From assembly GCA_017562135.1 (NCBI GenBank), contig QEYB01000412.1, positions 372,001-436,000 of the forward strand: a stretch of 64,000 nt of DNA. The letters run 5' to 3'. The position numbers and the translations under genes are program-made. This document shows, one piece after another, positions 25,501 to 37,370 of the stretch (position 1 is the stretch's first letter; each line of letters begins with the position of its first letter). The notes below the pieces were generated by a model. That model made no database searches. It had not been told where the DNA came from and worked only from the letters and a program-made list of their open reading frames with translations. Source of the stretch: Dipylidium caninum (taxonomy: Eukaryota; Platyhelminthes; Cestoda; Cyclophyllidea; Dipylidiidae).

Positions 25501-28500
25501 CAGCTTCACAAGGCAGGGAGTATTGTGAGCACCCTTCCCACCGGATTTGTTGACTGGGATGTTTTTGCGAACTTTCGAACATGCTCGTAGAGATGAGCAT
25601 AACCCGTGCGTCGACTTAACCACACGTAGTTAACATCAGAGGGAGAAGATCTCAGAAAGCGCAGACAGTTGTGTGCCTAGAGAGTTCGCGTGATATGAGA
25701 CTACGAAGGGAAATACACGGGATAATAGAGGTGGCGTAAGGGAGACGACTAACCTCAACCCAGTAGACGGGATCTTCTTCATCGTGCAGATGAATAAGGG
25801 GGACACGATCATCTGAGCTGAAACACCGAGGCGACACGAGGAACAGGCTCATCTTCGACTGTAGACGGTTGGCTAGTGTCATCCAAAAGCTACAAAAAGA
25901 AAATTGTAGTATTGGGTGGAAAAGGAACACGAATTCTAACTAACTATTCCCCATTCTCTGTCCAATCGCATCGCACTAGGTATTCGTAATCGGATAACAT
26001 CTCAAAGAGGGGGCGGGGTAACTCGCGAATTCGGAGGTTGATTATCTGGAGGAAGGAAAAAAAGGAAGGAAGTAGGCATTTCTTTTCAAGAGGATTTCCC
26101 AACCTCGTTGCAATCTGGGTCCAAGCTAAACGTCACCATTTTCAGTGTCGATTGAGCATTTCTTCTCCCTAAAAGGAAGTCACTTAAATGTTTGCGAGCA
26201 AGGAGAATTTCACAGATAAAAGCAAAGGTTTGGTACCTGGTTTTGGATAGGCGTGTTGTTCAACGCTTTCATTCCATGCAGTAAAGTTGGGCAGAGTAAC
26301 CACATCGACTAGACTCTCATCAGTCTCTTCATAGACGAGACAATAGGTGCCTGTAAGGGGAAAGGTGACTTGAAAAACTCACCTACACAGAGTTTTGTGA
26401 AGGGAAAAATAAGTAGGCTTTACCATCATAAGCCAGGATGGGACGCCACCACAGTCCGACGTAGCGGTCGAACTCCTCCTGAATAACGAAGGAGGGCTTG
26501 CCGGCAGAAACTGTTGACGGGAGAGATAATAACAATTAGCGTCGGATACGGTTATTTTGTGCCAGTAAAATAACTCGACAATCGCGAAGCATACGCGCCG
26601 ACTTGTCCAACCCTCCCATCTCACGTTCCACCTTAGCGGAACTTTGCGTTTCCTTTGGACACTTGTTCACCAAGACGCTTGCCTTCTTACCATCGGAATC
26701 AAATCTGTACAGCCTGCACAGCATACAACATCACCGAAATCTGACCGCTCACGCACCATGCGTTCAATTGGACTTCACTCAATCGCCCAGCCCTTCAATC
26801 ATGACAGCCCTAGTGAGTTATTTAACGAATCTGCGAGAGAGGCAGTCACTCAATTCCTCGTTCAACGGTTAGGTAGAATATTACGAAAATGATGGAAGAA
26901 GGAAAGGAAGCGAGGAGGGCGGAGGAGGAGGATACCTTTGGGATCTGTGACGTTGGTGAGACAAATATACGTAGAAGTTAGAACATTTGTGACGCCAATA
27001 TTCGAACCGTCCACATAGGCGACGAGGTTTGGGTTGCACGGACAGGAGATAGGCTGCATTGCCGACTCAGCAGCTGATAGAACGTGTAGTGAACAGTGAA
27101 TCTGAATGGATGGAAAGGAGTGGATAGGGTGTCAAAATAATATATCTCTCTCACCAAATCAGTAAACGCTGAGTCTCGCCCCCTATCCACCTTACGCCAT
27201 TATACAACCCAGAAGGAAGTCAGAAGGCGGTTAGGCCAGCCAAGCAGAAAATAGTGCCTCGGCTTACTTTCTTCTTAAAGCAACCCTCAAACAAGTAGGA
27301 GCCACTGAATACCAACTGTAAACTCCTCCATTTACCTCTGAGGAGGAAGGGGGGGGGGATTAGTCCTATAACTACCCTTAGCCTCATCCAAGAGAAAAAG
27401 ATAATTGATCAAAAATATACTACAGATCAATTGCGGAAGGAGCACGAGCAAAGAGGGATGGTCACAGAGAGGTAAAAGGCGCTTAATGAGCGGAGAAACC
27501 TTGGAAACAACACTCTCCCAACCGTTTCCTCCTTCAGTCTCCCAAAAAACACGAAATCCATTTCATTGTCCGTGGCTGGTTTGAACTGAATATCAACCAA
27601 AATCTGACCAGCAAAAACGGAAGAGCTACGCGGGCGGGTGTGCGAGTGCGCCTCCAGCACTTCCATGGAGGAAGGAACAGGACGACAGTGGATAACCTTG
27701 TGGAACCTACCACAGGAGAAATTTTATTTTTGCAGGATGGCCAAGAACAGAGACCACAGCACTTGGAAACATCTTTACACGCACTCCTTTAGCACGTCGA
27801 GATCGCGTGATTCACTACCAACTGGATAACTATCCAAACACTCCCTAACACCGACCCGGTTAATTGGCCTCGTCAATGTCAGAAAGCAAATGAATATGAC
27901 AGTCTCAAAGGGAAAGAATAAAGGGAGAGAAGAGATACTTGCATGGGGCGATGAGAGCGGCCAATTGTGATCCGTAAATTGGACAAGTTTTCCGCATATG
28001 CAGATGAGAAAAGTGCCCGACCGAGGGTCCATTTTTATGTCTGAGGCGCTAAAATATCCACTGCGCATGCGCTCACGTAGGAGGCTTTCGGCCAGGGAGA
28101 CCCTCGGGTGGCTAGAAGAAACAAAGACAGTTCACTCACAGGGAGATGGATAAATAAGTGGATTCAGCTCTACCGAAACATTCAAAGCCGCTACCTCATT
28201 GAACAAAAAACTAACGCTACTACCGTCTAGACAAATTTTCGCAGAACAGGCAAAACTTGTTCACAACACAATAACGAGAAACCAAGAGAAAATGGACAAA
28301 GGAAAACACCGATGCAATGATAGATGGTTAGTGTGCGCGACGAGACCAAATTGTGATCAAGAACTGGACGAAAAAGACTCACGTTGCTAAACTACGGAAA
28401 GCATCTTTTTGCAAAAGGGGATGAAGCGTGAGGTCAATTTGAAGCTTCGCTGACGCAGACGTATCCACGTCTGTGTAAAAAATATTCACCCCCACCTGAG

Positions 28501-28715
28501 GGCCCGGGACGTTGACGAAGTATATTCGGCATTGCGACAAATCCTCAAAAATGAAGTAAAGGTTAAAGAGGAATGAAACAAACCTGATAGGATCTAAAAT
28601 TAATGAAATTGGTATGAGATGATGTTTCAAGAGGTATGTTAGTGAGCTGAACAGTTTCGTAGAAGTCCGCGAATTTGTGTTTTTTCTCCGCTCTGGGTGA
28701 GGTCATGGGCTCCAT
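22570..28715 (-). CDS. DPP9: Dipeptidyl peptidase 8/9-like serine protease (family S9B), cytosolic type
   Basis: S9B enzymes release N-terminal X-Pro/X-Ala dipeptides; DPP8/9 are soluble cytosolic members. Exons 1-18 in order: 28584-28715, 28383-28543, 27939-28111, 26936-27073, 26424-26510, 26237-26350, 26104-26168, 25945-26045, 25754-25889, 25542-25676, 25392-25495, 24352-24699, 24013-24192, 23744-23855, 23388-23490, 23095-23245, 22824-22977, 22570-22665. Phases agree throughout: 829 aa, close to human DPP8/9. No signal peptide or membrane anchor is seen. Propeller landmarks: LLRERMRSGYF, QEEFDRYVGLWW (substrate-binding Glu pair about 213-214), YEETDES, ELPRPLFE, YVWLSRRTGYAHLYE, LTSGDWEVL. 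Hydrolase landmarks: YGGPGVQLV, nucleophile GSSYGG (Ser about 695), YDTAYTERY, Asp about 773 in GGQDENVHF, His about 805 in DSRHRIR. The complete triad predicts an active enzyme. The residue before the nucleophile is Ser, where Trp is usual. Least certain are the acceptor of exon 4 and the 46 bp intron between exons 10 and 11. DPP8 versus DPP9 cannot be decided, so the symbol is provisional. Confidence 0.93.
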
Positions 28716-29963
28716 CCACACCTAAATTACTGCAAAAAGTCACTTGACAATTGAAATAATTGGAACAAAACACGTGTTACGCGCTGCAAGTGGAATACGA
28801 ATGAAGGCGATTGCGTCTTCTAGTCATTAATAGGCAATAGGTATATATTATAATTTGGTGGATAATGAACCACACAGTTAGTAATGGTTGGGTTGAGGAT
28901 AAGTCCACTGCAGTGCAAGAGAGGAGCAAAGTAAACAAAAAAGAAAAAATCCGTACAATGACATAGAGGAAATGTAGAGCGGAACTCTATTTCGTTAACA
29001 ATTATTCAGAAAGTACCTCCCATTTGACCTTACAGGCTAAAACGTGGTTTAGCTAGGTTCAAGGCCATCAATAGAAATGCAAACATTCATGCATTCCTCT
29101 TCTAACATGTTACGTACACCCCGTGCTTATGAAAAATTTGATAGAGATTTAATATTAGTTTGCTAATTATGCCATCGGATAGTTATTTGCTTGGCCATGT
29201 CCATGTTTATTAGAAATATTCGGTTTTCTATTGTAATGGAACAAATGAATTCGAACGCTAAATACACATATATATATATATATACAGTTAAGCATAAATT
29301 AAATATGTTTTGCACCATAATACTGATAATAGGGGATGATGCAGATTGAGAGAGGTTTTACCTGGAGACAAAATAAGATTGCTCTACCAGGATCGTACGA
29401 AGATTATTCCTTTATTATGGCAAAGCAGGCCTATTACCCTCTTTCGTAATGCGGAAGCCATTGTTAGAGCGTGAGTGATCGCTTGTACCTCTGCTCAAAC
29501 TTAATTTCAGTTTATTTGACTTACGCAAATAAATCTCACAGACAGTCGACGTCTTCAACTTACCTGAATAGTCTTTAAGCCAATGTGACTGCCTTTTATA
29601 AACTTCTGCCGCTACCTTCCCCTTTTATTGTTTTAATTTCACTTTCTTGGTACATTATTGGACGAAGACAGTGGACTTAACCCGAGTGATCAGAAACATT
29701 AGTATCGCCAATTTGGAACTTTTGTTCTCATTCAAGCATTTATACTAACTTCACTTTTCTCACTACCCTCAACGCACAACTGCGGTTTCTTCTTTGACAC
29801 TACTTTTTGGTCAAATGTAGGACCCAGATACACTATCATATTAAAGTCAAAAGCCACTTTTTTCCAAACGCGAAAGCTGAAATTACCAGGTTGATGTCAC
29901 AAGTGTTTTCTCATTTGTGGCCAAATAAAGAACAACGGTTGTCAAACTTCTGTTTTACAAACG

Positions 29964-31720
29964 TTAAAATACTTCCTCCAGACAAAATAAAATCACAATT
30001 AAAGCGAGTAGGTTAGTCTTGAGCCAAATACCGCCACATTTTAAGCCAGCGAACGTCCCTTCAGGCAGCCAAATTGAATCTTAAAAGAAAAAACGGAAAC
30101 TCTTGGATATTTAATTGAAAATATGTACCTCAAGCATTAAGGGGGCAAGCAACTAATCCGTGCTGAATAATTAACTCCGGTTAACTTACCATTCAAGACA
30201 AAATCCTGGACTACTGTTCCAAGAGCGTTAAAGGCAAGGCATGTGTATTTCTGGCCCAAATCGGCTGCCGTTACAGGACGGAAAGCGATAGTTAGAAAAC
30301 GAGTATTTCCGCCGTTTAAGTAGACTATCCGTCGCCTATAAAAGAATGAGGTAGATACGAGAAGGCACCTCGCGGTTTACAGCTTTTTTAAAACATAAAA
30401 ATTGGTACAGAGAAATTAGAGGTTATTCACTCCCCTATCCCGGCAATCTTCCAGGCTCTAAAAATAATTTATAAGATTTAACGGTAAAGCATATCATTCG
30501 TCGAAGATTATCCAACAGTGCCTCACCTATCACTCGACTTTATAGTTGTTGGCGGGGAGCCTACGCTCCACGAAATTTCTGTGCTTTCTGGAGCTGGATT
30601 GGCGAGGACCTCGCAGTAGAGATGGACGTTGCATGGCTGTTGCAGCACTGGCACCGGTGATGTATATTCTCAGCTTGGGTTTGTCTAAAGCAAAATCGAC
30701 AAATCGAGACACCCACGTCGAACCGCAACAGTCACTGGCCAATAATCGATGCCCAATCGATTTTCCGCCATGCACATGTACTCGCCTGCGTCTTCGGGCA
30801 GTACAGATGAGAAATCAATGGTTTCTCCCTGAGACGGACAAATTCGTCCCAATTATTATTGCAGCGACTTATAAGTACACTCCAATACCAAAACAAACCG
30901 GCTTGCTAATGCCATGATCACGAATGATGCTGCTCGAACCACCACTTCTACGCCAGTAAACAACAGGTTGGGGGATCCCGGCAGCTCGACACTGGAGAGT
31001 CATTCCATCGCCTTCGGTTACAGTAGTTGTATAGGAAGATTGGAATGAAACCACTTGGGCTTTAGCTTTCGAAATAAACACATAGCATCAATCACCATTT
31101 CAGATTGTATGCGAAAATTACTTCAAAATGACGAAACACACCAACAACGCGTAAGATACGTTCCGCTCTGGCCGGTTCCACCGAACCGGTATATTGGCAG
31201 TCGCAGGTGTAGAAGCCAGCGTAGGTTTCGTCTAGAACAAGGATTTCCATACTGGAAATTATAGAAAAATAGAACCAAAAACGCACCGAACAGAATTAGT
31301 TTGCTTTCCTTGACCAATTTTCCACCTTGACATGTCTCGAGACATTAGACCATCGTTAATTGTTTCGGTAACTGTTCCGTCGAAGCTCACCCTACGCCAA
31401 ATAATCTACATAAAGTAAAAAATTAATGACACGTATGAAGTTACTCTGGCGCTTGGAACCATGTTAAAGACGTTGCAAATAAATATAACACTTTCGCCCA
31501 TATATGCTTCAACAATCACCGTTTTGTTGGGGAATGTCCATATTCTTCCGGTGTCTATTGATGGCTTTTCGTCATAAATGGTAACATCAGGGGTAATTAT
31601 AAGTTGATGCTCTATAGTAAGCTATCATTAGTAGAACTTACGACAATAATAGACGGTAAATGCTGCAAACGAGAAAACAACTAATGAAACAAGCAATGTT
31701 TCAAAAATGCCACCGTCCAT
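29964..31720 (-). CDS. Three-Ig-domain cell-surface protein (IgLON/lachesin-like), probably GPI-anchored
   Basis: Exons in order: 31642-31720, 31445-31611, 31287-31405, 31142-31251, 30899-31059, 30717-30828, 30527-30668, 30190-30335, 29964-30079. All junctions are GT/AG and in phase; product 383 aa. Residues 1-25 form a hydrophobic signal sequence (ETLLVSLVVFSFAAF). Three Ig domains follow, each with the Cys pair and core Trp: C72-W85-C138, C182-W194-C231 and C268-W283-C329. The C-terminal Cys context is YTCDC, GEYMCMAENRLG and YTCLAFNALG. There is an N-glycosylation sequon at N55 (NKT). The last exon ends in a short hydrophobic tail (about residues 369-379) that finishes EEVF, with small residues C360-G362 before it. 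This suggests a GPI-attachment signal, or less likely a short membrane anchor. Three-Ig GPI proteins of this plan (lachesin, amalgam, IgLON) act in cell adhesion, especially in nervous systems. The first intron is only 30 bp. Orthology to a named gene is not resolved. Confidence 0.9.
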
Positions 31721-32879
31721 TTTAAAATCGTTCCCTTTCACAATAAATCTATCCTATTACTAAAAACAAATCAAGGTCAAACGCCAAAATATAGCATTTA
31801 AAGATTAACCTGATTAGTACTACAAAAATTGCAAGCTTACACTTATCCAGTTCTGTTGTGGGAGCAATAAACATTATATGCATTTAAAAACTTTTACATT
31901 CCAGGCTATTTGGCTAGCAAGCACTTTATCTTTCTGATATTACACCTTAAGACCCTCGAAAAACGAGAAATTTCACACACCAAGGCGATAAACGACAACT
32001 CCAAATTCAAATGATGTCGTCTAAAACTTAAACGAACCTGCAAACTCACAGTATCTACCATGTGCCACCGCATACCTATGATCAGCAGTATTTTCAGCCG
32101 CTCGTCCGTTAAGGCCGCCCCACCGCGCAACAGCAAAAGTAGGCCAAATAAATTATTGCCATGACCATGATCTGCATGCTGCATGTTGGACCACAAACAG
32201 AGGTGGCTGACTATGTGTACACAAAATCAACTGTTTATTCTACGAGCTTAAGACTTGAGTGTGGTCTAATTAAATGTCGCAAAAGAAAAAAACCGGATTG
32301 GTAGGGAACATTATTATGAAAAGACACATGTAACGCATCAAAACCACGTCAAGAGACCAGTAACTCATTAGTCCACCACTCCCATCTGCGTACAATCACG
32401 ATTTGTCGTAGAATGAGGATGCTTTTGGTTAGTGGTCACGTTTCTGCAGCGGAGATGTTGCCGAAACTCCCTGCCCTGGTGCGTTGTAATTTTTAGTGAC
32501 AGATGTCTACGAGGATGGAAAGGACGGCTATAAAATAGAGCTGATGAGAGAAATTTGTGAAAATGGGGTGCGGTAGCAAGGCGAATGACACAACAAATTG
32601 TACAACACTGAAACGCACGTATTCCTCGGGAGAGGGATAGGTCAGTCGAGGTAAGAAGGCATAGAGCTAGAATGCAGAGGTCAGCAAAAACTCCAAGGAT
32701 GGCCAAGGCATGTGAAGCTTTGAACCGTTTATAAGTATTTTATATTTTTAAGCATGCAATTATAGCTTCCTCCCATCCCCATTCCAAAGCATTTACCTAT
32801 CTGTTGCTAAAATGCCTCTTCCAATACGTCACGGTAATCATAGATCTCCGATTTAATGACACGGGCTGGTTTTGTACGG

Positions 32880-35800
32880 TCACCCAACTATACCAACAAG
32901 AACAGGATCAGGTGGCTGTAAAGGCAACGTGGTGTAACAAACGAGCGAATCTCGAGAAACTTATAAGCGAAAATTCGAATTACATGCACACAGCCTTGTA
33001 ATTTCACATACATCAATTCGAGGTCTGTTTGACCGTCGTCGCGTACTAGCAGCATCAGGACTAATGATGGACTCTTCAAAATCAATGGGGGCCCAAGCAA
33101 GAATACCACTTGCCTGATTTACGGTGGATTGGAAATCAACCAATGTGAAGAGAAAGGGTGGGACAACGAAGCAGTGAATAAGAAAATGGGTAAACACTTA
33201 GGCTGCGTAAAAAAGACGAAATAACCGTTAAAAATGCATTATATGTGGATTTGAGCTAGGTCAATAGCGATTGCGGAAGTGTGGTCATAGTCAGGATTAG
33301 TATGTCGCCACAGCCTCTCTCGCAAAACAGAGGTTAACAAAGGGGAAACGAGGACCACCGACACCTAGAGGACGAAGGGATAGATGGCTCAAGAAATGAA
33401 GGAAGTAATGAGACGGAAGAGAGGGAAATGGCCGCTAAGAATCACGATATCTCCGGGATGTGAGGGGGCAGGAGTTGACGATCGCTAAACACAATGCTCA
33501 GTGCACTACAGCGCCTTCCTGCAGCACCAGTGATTGGCAAGAAATTCAAAAGGCGGCAAGCATGTCGGGGTTGCGTTTGTGCTCACACGAGGCGCCAATG
33601 CGCGCGAAAACAGCAAAGGAAGCATGAGTGTGTTTGTGTTTGTCAGTTTCAATATGCGCTTGAGTGACTGATAGGCGGTGTTACTGCTAGCAGAGGAGTT
33701 GTTACGCGGTGCTAACGCATCTTTGCCATGCCCAGCATGCGAATCCCCTTGTCAGGGTGTGGCTCATCTTGGTGCGTTACTAATGGGGGCCGGATATCTC
33801 TTCGTGGTGATTGGGAGAGAAGAGAGACAAGCACGTGGGAGCAAGGGAGGGTGTCGGGGTAAACGGTTTTAACCAAAATAATGATTAAAATAATTAAGAT
33901 TAGAGTGAACAGACCCTTTATGACATCAACAATACCCTGGGGCAGTCACACGACACAGTGGAATGTGGTAGCAGGACATTGAGAATTTGGTAGTACAAAG
34001 ATCATTCGACAAAGAGACTGCCACTAACTTTCCAAATAGGCTTCCCAAAAAAAGTAACTATTACCGGAAATCCGGCAAATACTGATAAAGCAAGGAGGGA
34101 AGGGAAATATTCACTCACTTTCACCGACTTTAACAAGGACGAGACGCTGTTGTTGACACTTTTGTACGCGTTGGAATTGCTGATTAAGAGAACAGTAAAA
34201 AGGAAACGATGGATAAAAAAGGTTTCAGACAGAGACAATAAAGAGACGGATAGCAAATTCGGACCGGGGGCGATTAGTGGAGATTACTAAAGGGGTCAGG
34301 TTAAGACTCGTTGAATTTTGAAATCAATCAACCTAATCACCTAATTAGAAGCCCGTGAGGAGGAATGCGTCCTCTCCTCATTACCTATCGCGGAAGTCAC
34401 GGTGACCTTCTGGAAATAGAGGATGAGAACACATTATAGAACAATACAATTCACCTCAGGGTTAGGTAGGAGGGAGCGTATCAGAATGTGTACACAAGCC
34501 ATGACCACTTGTTTGGGGCGCCAACAACTCAAGTGCCGAGATATCAGTTAGTGCCACTTTTCTCGTGATACCACAAGGTAGATTAAGTAAACAAGAAGTT
34601 TACTTTAGTTAACTACTTTAATAGACGAGAAGCATGAGCAGACAGGCAGTGAGAATTCAAATGGTCACTGAAAAAGTGGCGATAGGTCTTTAACCGACAG
34701 TAGGAGTAACTCGCAACTGGACAACGCCTAATGGTTCGCAATTCCAAATAGTTGTGATTGATCGGCGTAGAAAATTCCCTCATACTGACACTCTCTTCTA
34801 CGTTAGTCAAACTCTTCATCCTCACAAATGAGAGGGACAGTGAGGCAGGAAAATGGAATAATAAGAGGGGCGAGTTATGGGTATGACGACAGTCATATAA
34901 GTATCATCTCAGCCAAAAATAACCAACGGATTTAGTAAGAGGTCAAGGAAGACAAAACCAGCCTCCGGCTTCTTTGCTCGCTTCTGGAACTTAATGGATT
35001 ATAACCACACAAAGAAAGAAATTAGGGATGCCTGGAAGGCCACACGGTAATAATAATAAAAGGAGGCAACATACGTCACATTATTCCACTGCTTGGTAAC
35101 AGCCCCCTTCACGACGGTGTACCTAAAAGCGAAGAGAAATGACAGTCTTTTTAATTGCTAGATGACAGACTGCATGAGCTGAATGCGGCTTTACTCCCCA
35201 AAACACCGTGATGACGAGAGAGTAAATGAAGTTTCAAATCACCTGTTACCTAGAGTACGGATCAGCGTGTAACACTAAGCATCGATGTCGAAAATAGAAA
35301 ATCTGTAGATGCACAGGGGTAATAGCGGAAGACGGAAGGTACCGATAAAAACAGGAAAGTGTCACTGCAAAGATAAACCTAATAGTTAACGTCGTGGACA
35401 TTCACCCAGCTATAGTCTGGGGCAATTTTGAGGAGTCCACCTGGAAGATGAAAATGTTTTATTCGCGTCAAATGAAATTCTAAAAGCGGATTTAATGATA
35501 CAAATGGTAGTTGGTAGGGCACTGATCTAGCAAAAGTCCACTAATCTCGTACAGCCCTAGCAATTTTCACAATGAAGATTAATAAAAGAGTTAATTTTTT
35601 GAGTTCCTTTTCACCATGATGGTTGAACCGGGAGTGAGTGGAACAACTAGGAGGCGCGGAATGTGACACCACTGGGATGATCACTGTCTAATAATTTGAT
35701 CTAACTAACGTGCAAAAACGATGACTCGACGAGCGTGCACATCCCGGCGGGATAATTTTGTATACTAAATATCCGCACACCTGTTGATAAGTGTGTAAAA

Positions 35801-36523
35801 GAACATAGATCGCTCCCTTACCGAAGCACATTAAGGAGCTCACTTCCGTGGTAAAGAGTGTCATTTTAAAATGAGAGAATTCAGAAAAGAACTCAACTTT
35901 ATCTTGAATTTGTGACAAAAAAAATTAGGATATGCGGAAATTTGGTAGTCGACATGAGAAGGAACTTCAAATGATATCAAAAGAGGCCATTCGGTAAAAT
36001 TATTTAAAAGAAAACTGCTGTTTAGTAGCAATATCAAGGTCTCTGTAAGACTACGGGAGCAACAATTTTTAGACAACGTACGGCTTCGATTGGGCAATAG
36101 AATTAGCAGCGCGTTTCATGTCATCTCTTGCCACGTCAAATCCGTACTTTCCAAGACTGCGCTTGATCTGGGCTGCTCGTTCTTGTTTCGAGGCAAGAAC
36201 CGCTTTCAGTGTTGCTATTTCTTCCTCAACCTATAAAAGCGACAATAAGACAAACGAAAGGATACTTTGTGCAACTCTTCCTCCAAGTCTCTTTGTTCTG
36301 TTGAAGGGGTATAAGGGGGAGGGCTATCTGGTGGGGCAGATGGCAAAGTCGGGTATAAGTTGTCTTTTCCTTGGTCAGCTAAAGTGGAAAACACCAACTG
36401 AATCAAAAATCTATTTCACGATCATTATCACAATTACACTATAAAATTGTTTTGGGTTAAAATAGGGATTGTAGGTAATAAGAAAAAGAAGAACGCACGT
36501 GCCAGATACGGAGCGGACATCAT
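32880..36523 (-). CDS. TPD52: Tumor protein D52 (TPD52) family coiled-coil protein
   Basis: TPD52 proteins are small coiled-coil proteins linked to exocytosis, vesicle traffic and lipid storage; they form homo- and hetero-oligomers. Exons: 36499-36523, 36266-36378, 36082-36230, 35075-35122, 34119-34179, 33012-33113, 32880-32915. They are in phase and give 177 aa (family about 180-225). The N-terminus is proline-rich (PPDSPPPYTPS). The family core begins at about residue 40 with LEEELHKVEEEIATLKAVLASKQERA, where human TPD52 reads LAKVEEEIQTLSQVLAAKE, then KRSLGKYGF. The next match is TKQWNNVTNSNAYKS, corresponding to AKGWQDVTATSAYKK. The C-terminal exons (ILAWAPIDFEESI and PPDPVLVGIVG) have good splice sites, but I cannot align them with the family, so this end is less sure. 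The 25-nt first exon is also less sure; it was chosen because it gives an ATG and the required phase 1. A direct read-through of exon 3 would give an alternative end at PYVV. Confidence 0.83.
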
Positions 36524-36715
36524 TGCACGTAACGATGTGCACACGAAGGCTGTGACGAATATGACAGTGGTGCGCGAGGCTAAAAAATGACAACGGTCTA
36601 CACAATGATTCGCACATATAGAAATACAGTTTACTTGTACATTTCCCATATTTGATGCCATTTTCAGAAATACTAAGTCGTGCTTTGAAGTGATATTATA
36701 TTGGGTGGTTGTTAC

Positions 36716-37370
36716 CATGACGGTAATAGGTTTCAAATGGTGAAGTAGCTCCAAAACCTTTTAAGAATGTACTTGTCCGAAATAACGCCATCTAATATAT
36801 TTCTGCACACTTAAAGACGTGAAATCTCTACATAACTTGTAAAACTACGTCGTTTCCCACCACCAGCTGCACTCACATTCCACATTTTCAAATGTTGCAT
36901 GATAGCGGATTATCCGCACTAAGGTGCACTATCATATAATTACACAAAGAGAGTATTATTTTGTTGTAAATAATAGTCAATAGCACTACCAGACCCTCTT
37001 TTATGGACAAAAGGGAGGGTTAAATACAAAGTGCCTTCTGGGAAAGAGGATAGGGAGAACAGGCTAATGGTAAACTCTTTCGGGACCAGAAACGAATAGA
37101 GAATGCGGTTGATTACATTTTACTTGAAATCTTCTTTAAGAAGATGACTCTTGAATGTTGGCTATTGGGACAGAACAACCAGTCACACATTTAAACAATT
37201 AACTTTAATATAAATGTATTTACGCACGTGTGATTGAAACATGAAGTTACCTTGACATTTTGCTCTGGGTTATTCAAGAGTTGTTGGATGTTCACACTGA
37301 CTTTCGAAAGATGCATTAATGCAGAAACGGATGTCTGGCGTGGTCTTTGACGATCTTCCTTGGACACCAT
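36716..37370 (-). CDS. Two candidate exons with a TFIIS-N (LW)-like motif; gene incomplete
   Basis: Exon 37251-37370 starts with ATG (MVSKEDRQRPRQ) and encodes 40 residues. It is followed after a good donor (GTAACT) by a 42-nt exon, 36716-36757, in the same phase. The joined reading contains IQQLLNNPEQNVKVLELL then HHLKPITVM. This resembles the start of the TFIIS N-terminal/elongin A LW domain, where family members read LLKELKNIPMTLELL or LKKLSTLPITVDIL. I could not find the continuation (the expected TGIGKTV...LRKH helix) in phase. The next plausible acceptor runs into a stop. It lies just upstream of the TPD52 first exon on the same strand. It could be part of another gene, an upstream alternative exon set, or chance. 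Confidence 0.3.

Noticed and set aside
27427..27666. Minus-strand frame with FVFFGRLKEET inside a DPP8/9 intron
   Set aside because: The peptide looks vaguely like the DPP propeller. However, exons 3 and 4 join in phase without it, and I found no junction that would insert it in frame.
32096..32196. Minus-strand open stretch MWSNMQHADHGHGNN... ending at a GTGAGT donor
   Set aside because: It has a good donor but no phase-consistent partner exon and no family resemblance. It lies upstream of the Ig gene, whose own signal-peptide exon is clear.
32368..32706. 112-codon minus-strand frame with hydrophobic N-terminus, resembling a small secreted protein
   Set aside because: The frame begins at TTG with no in-frame ATG. 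The hydrophobic start could be chance, and it lies between well-defined genes.
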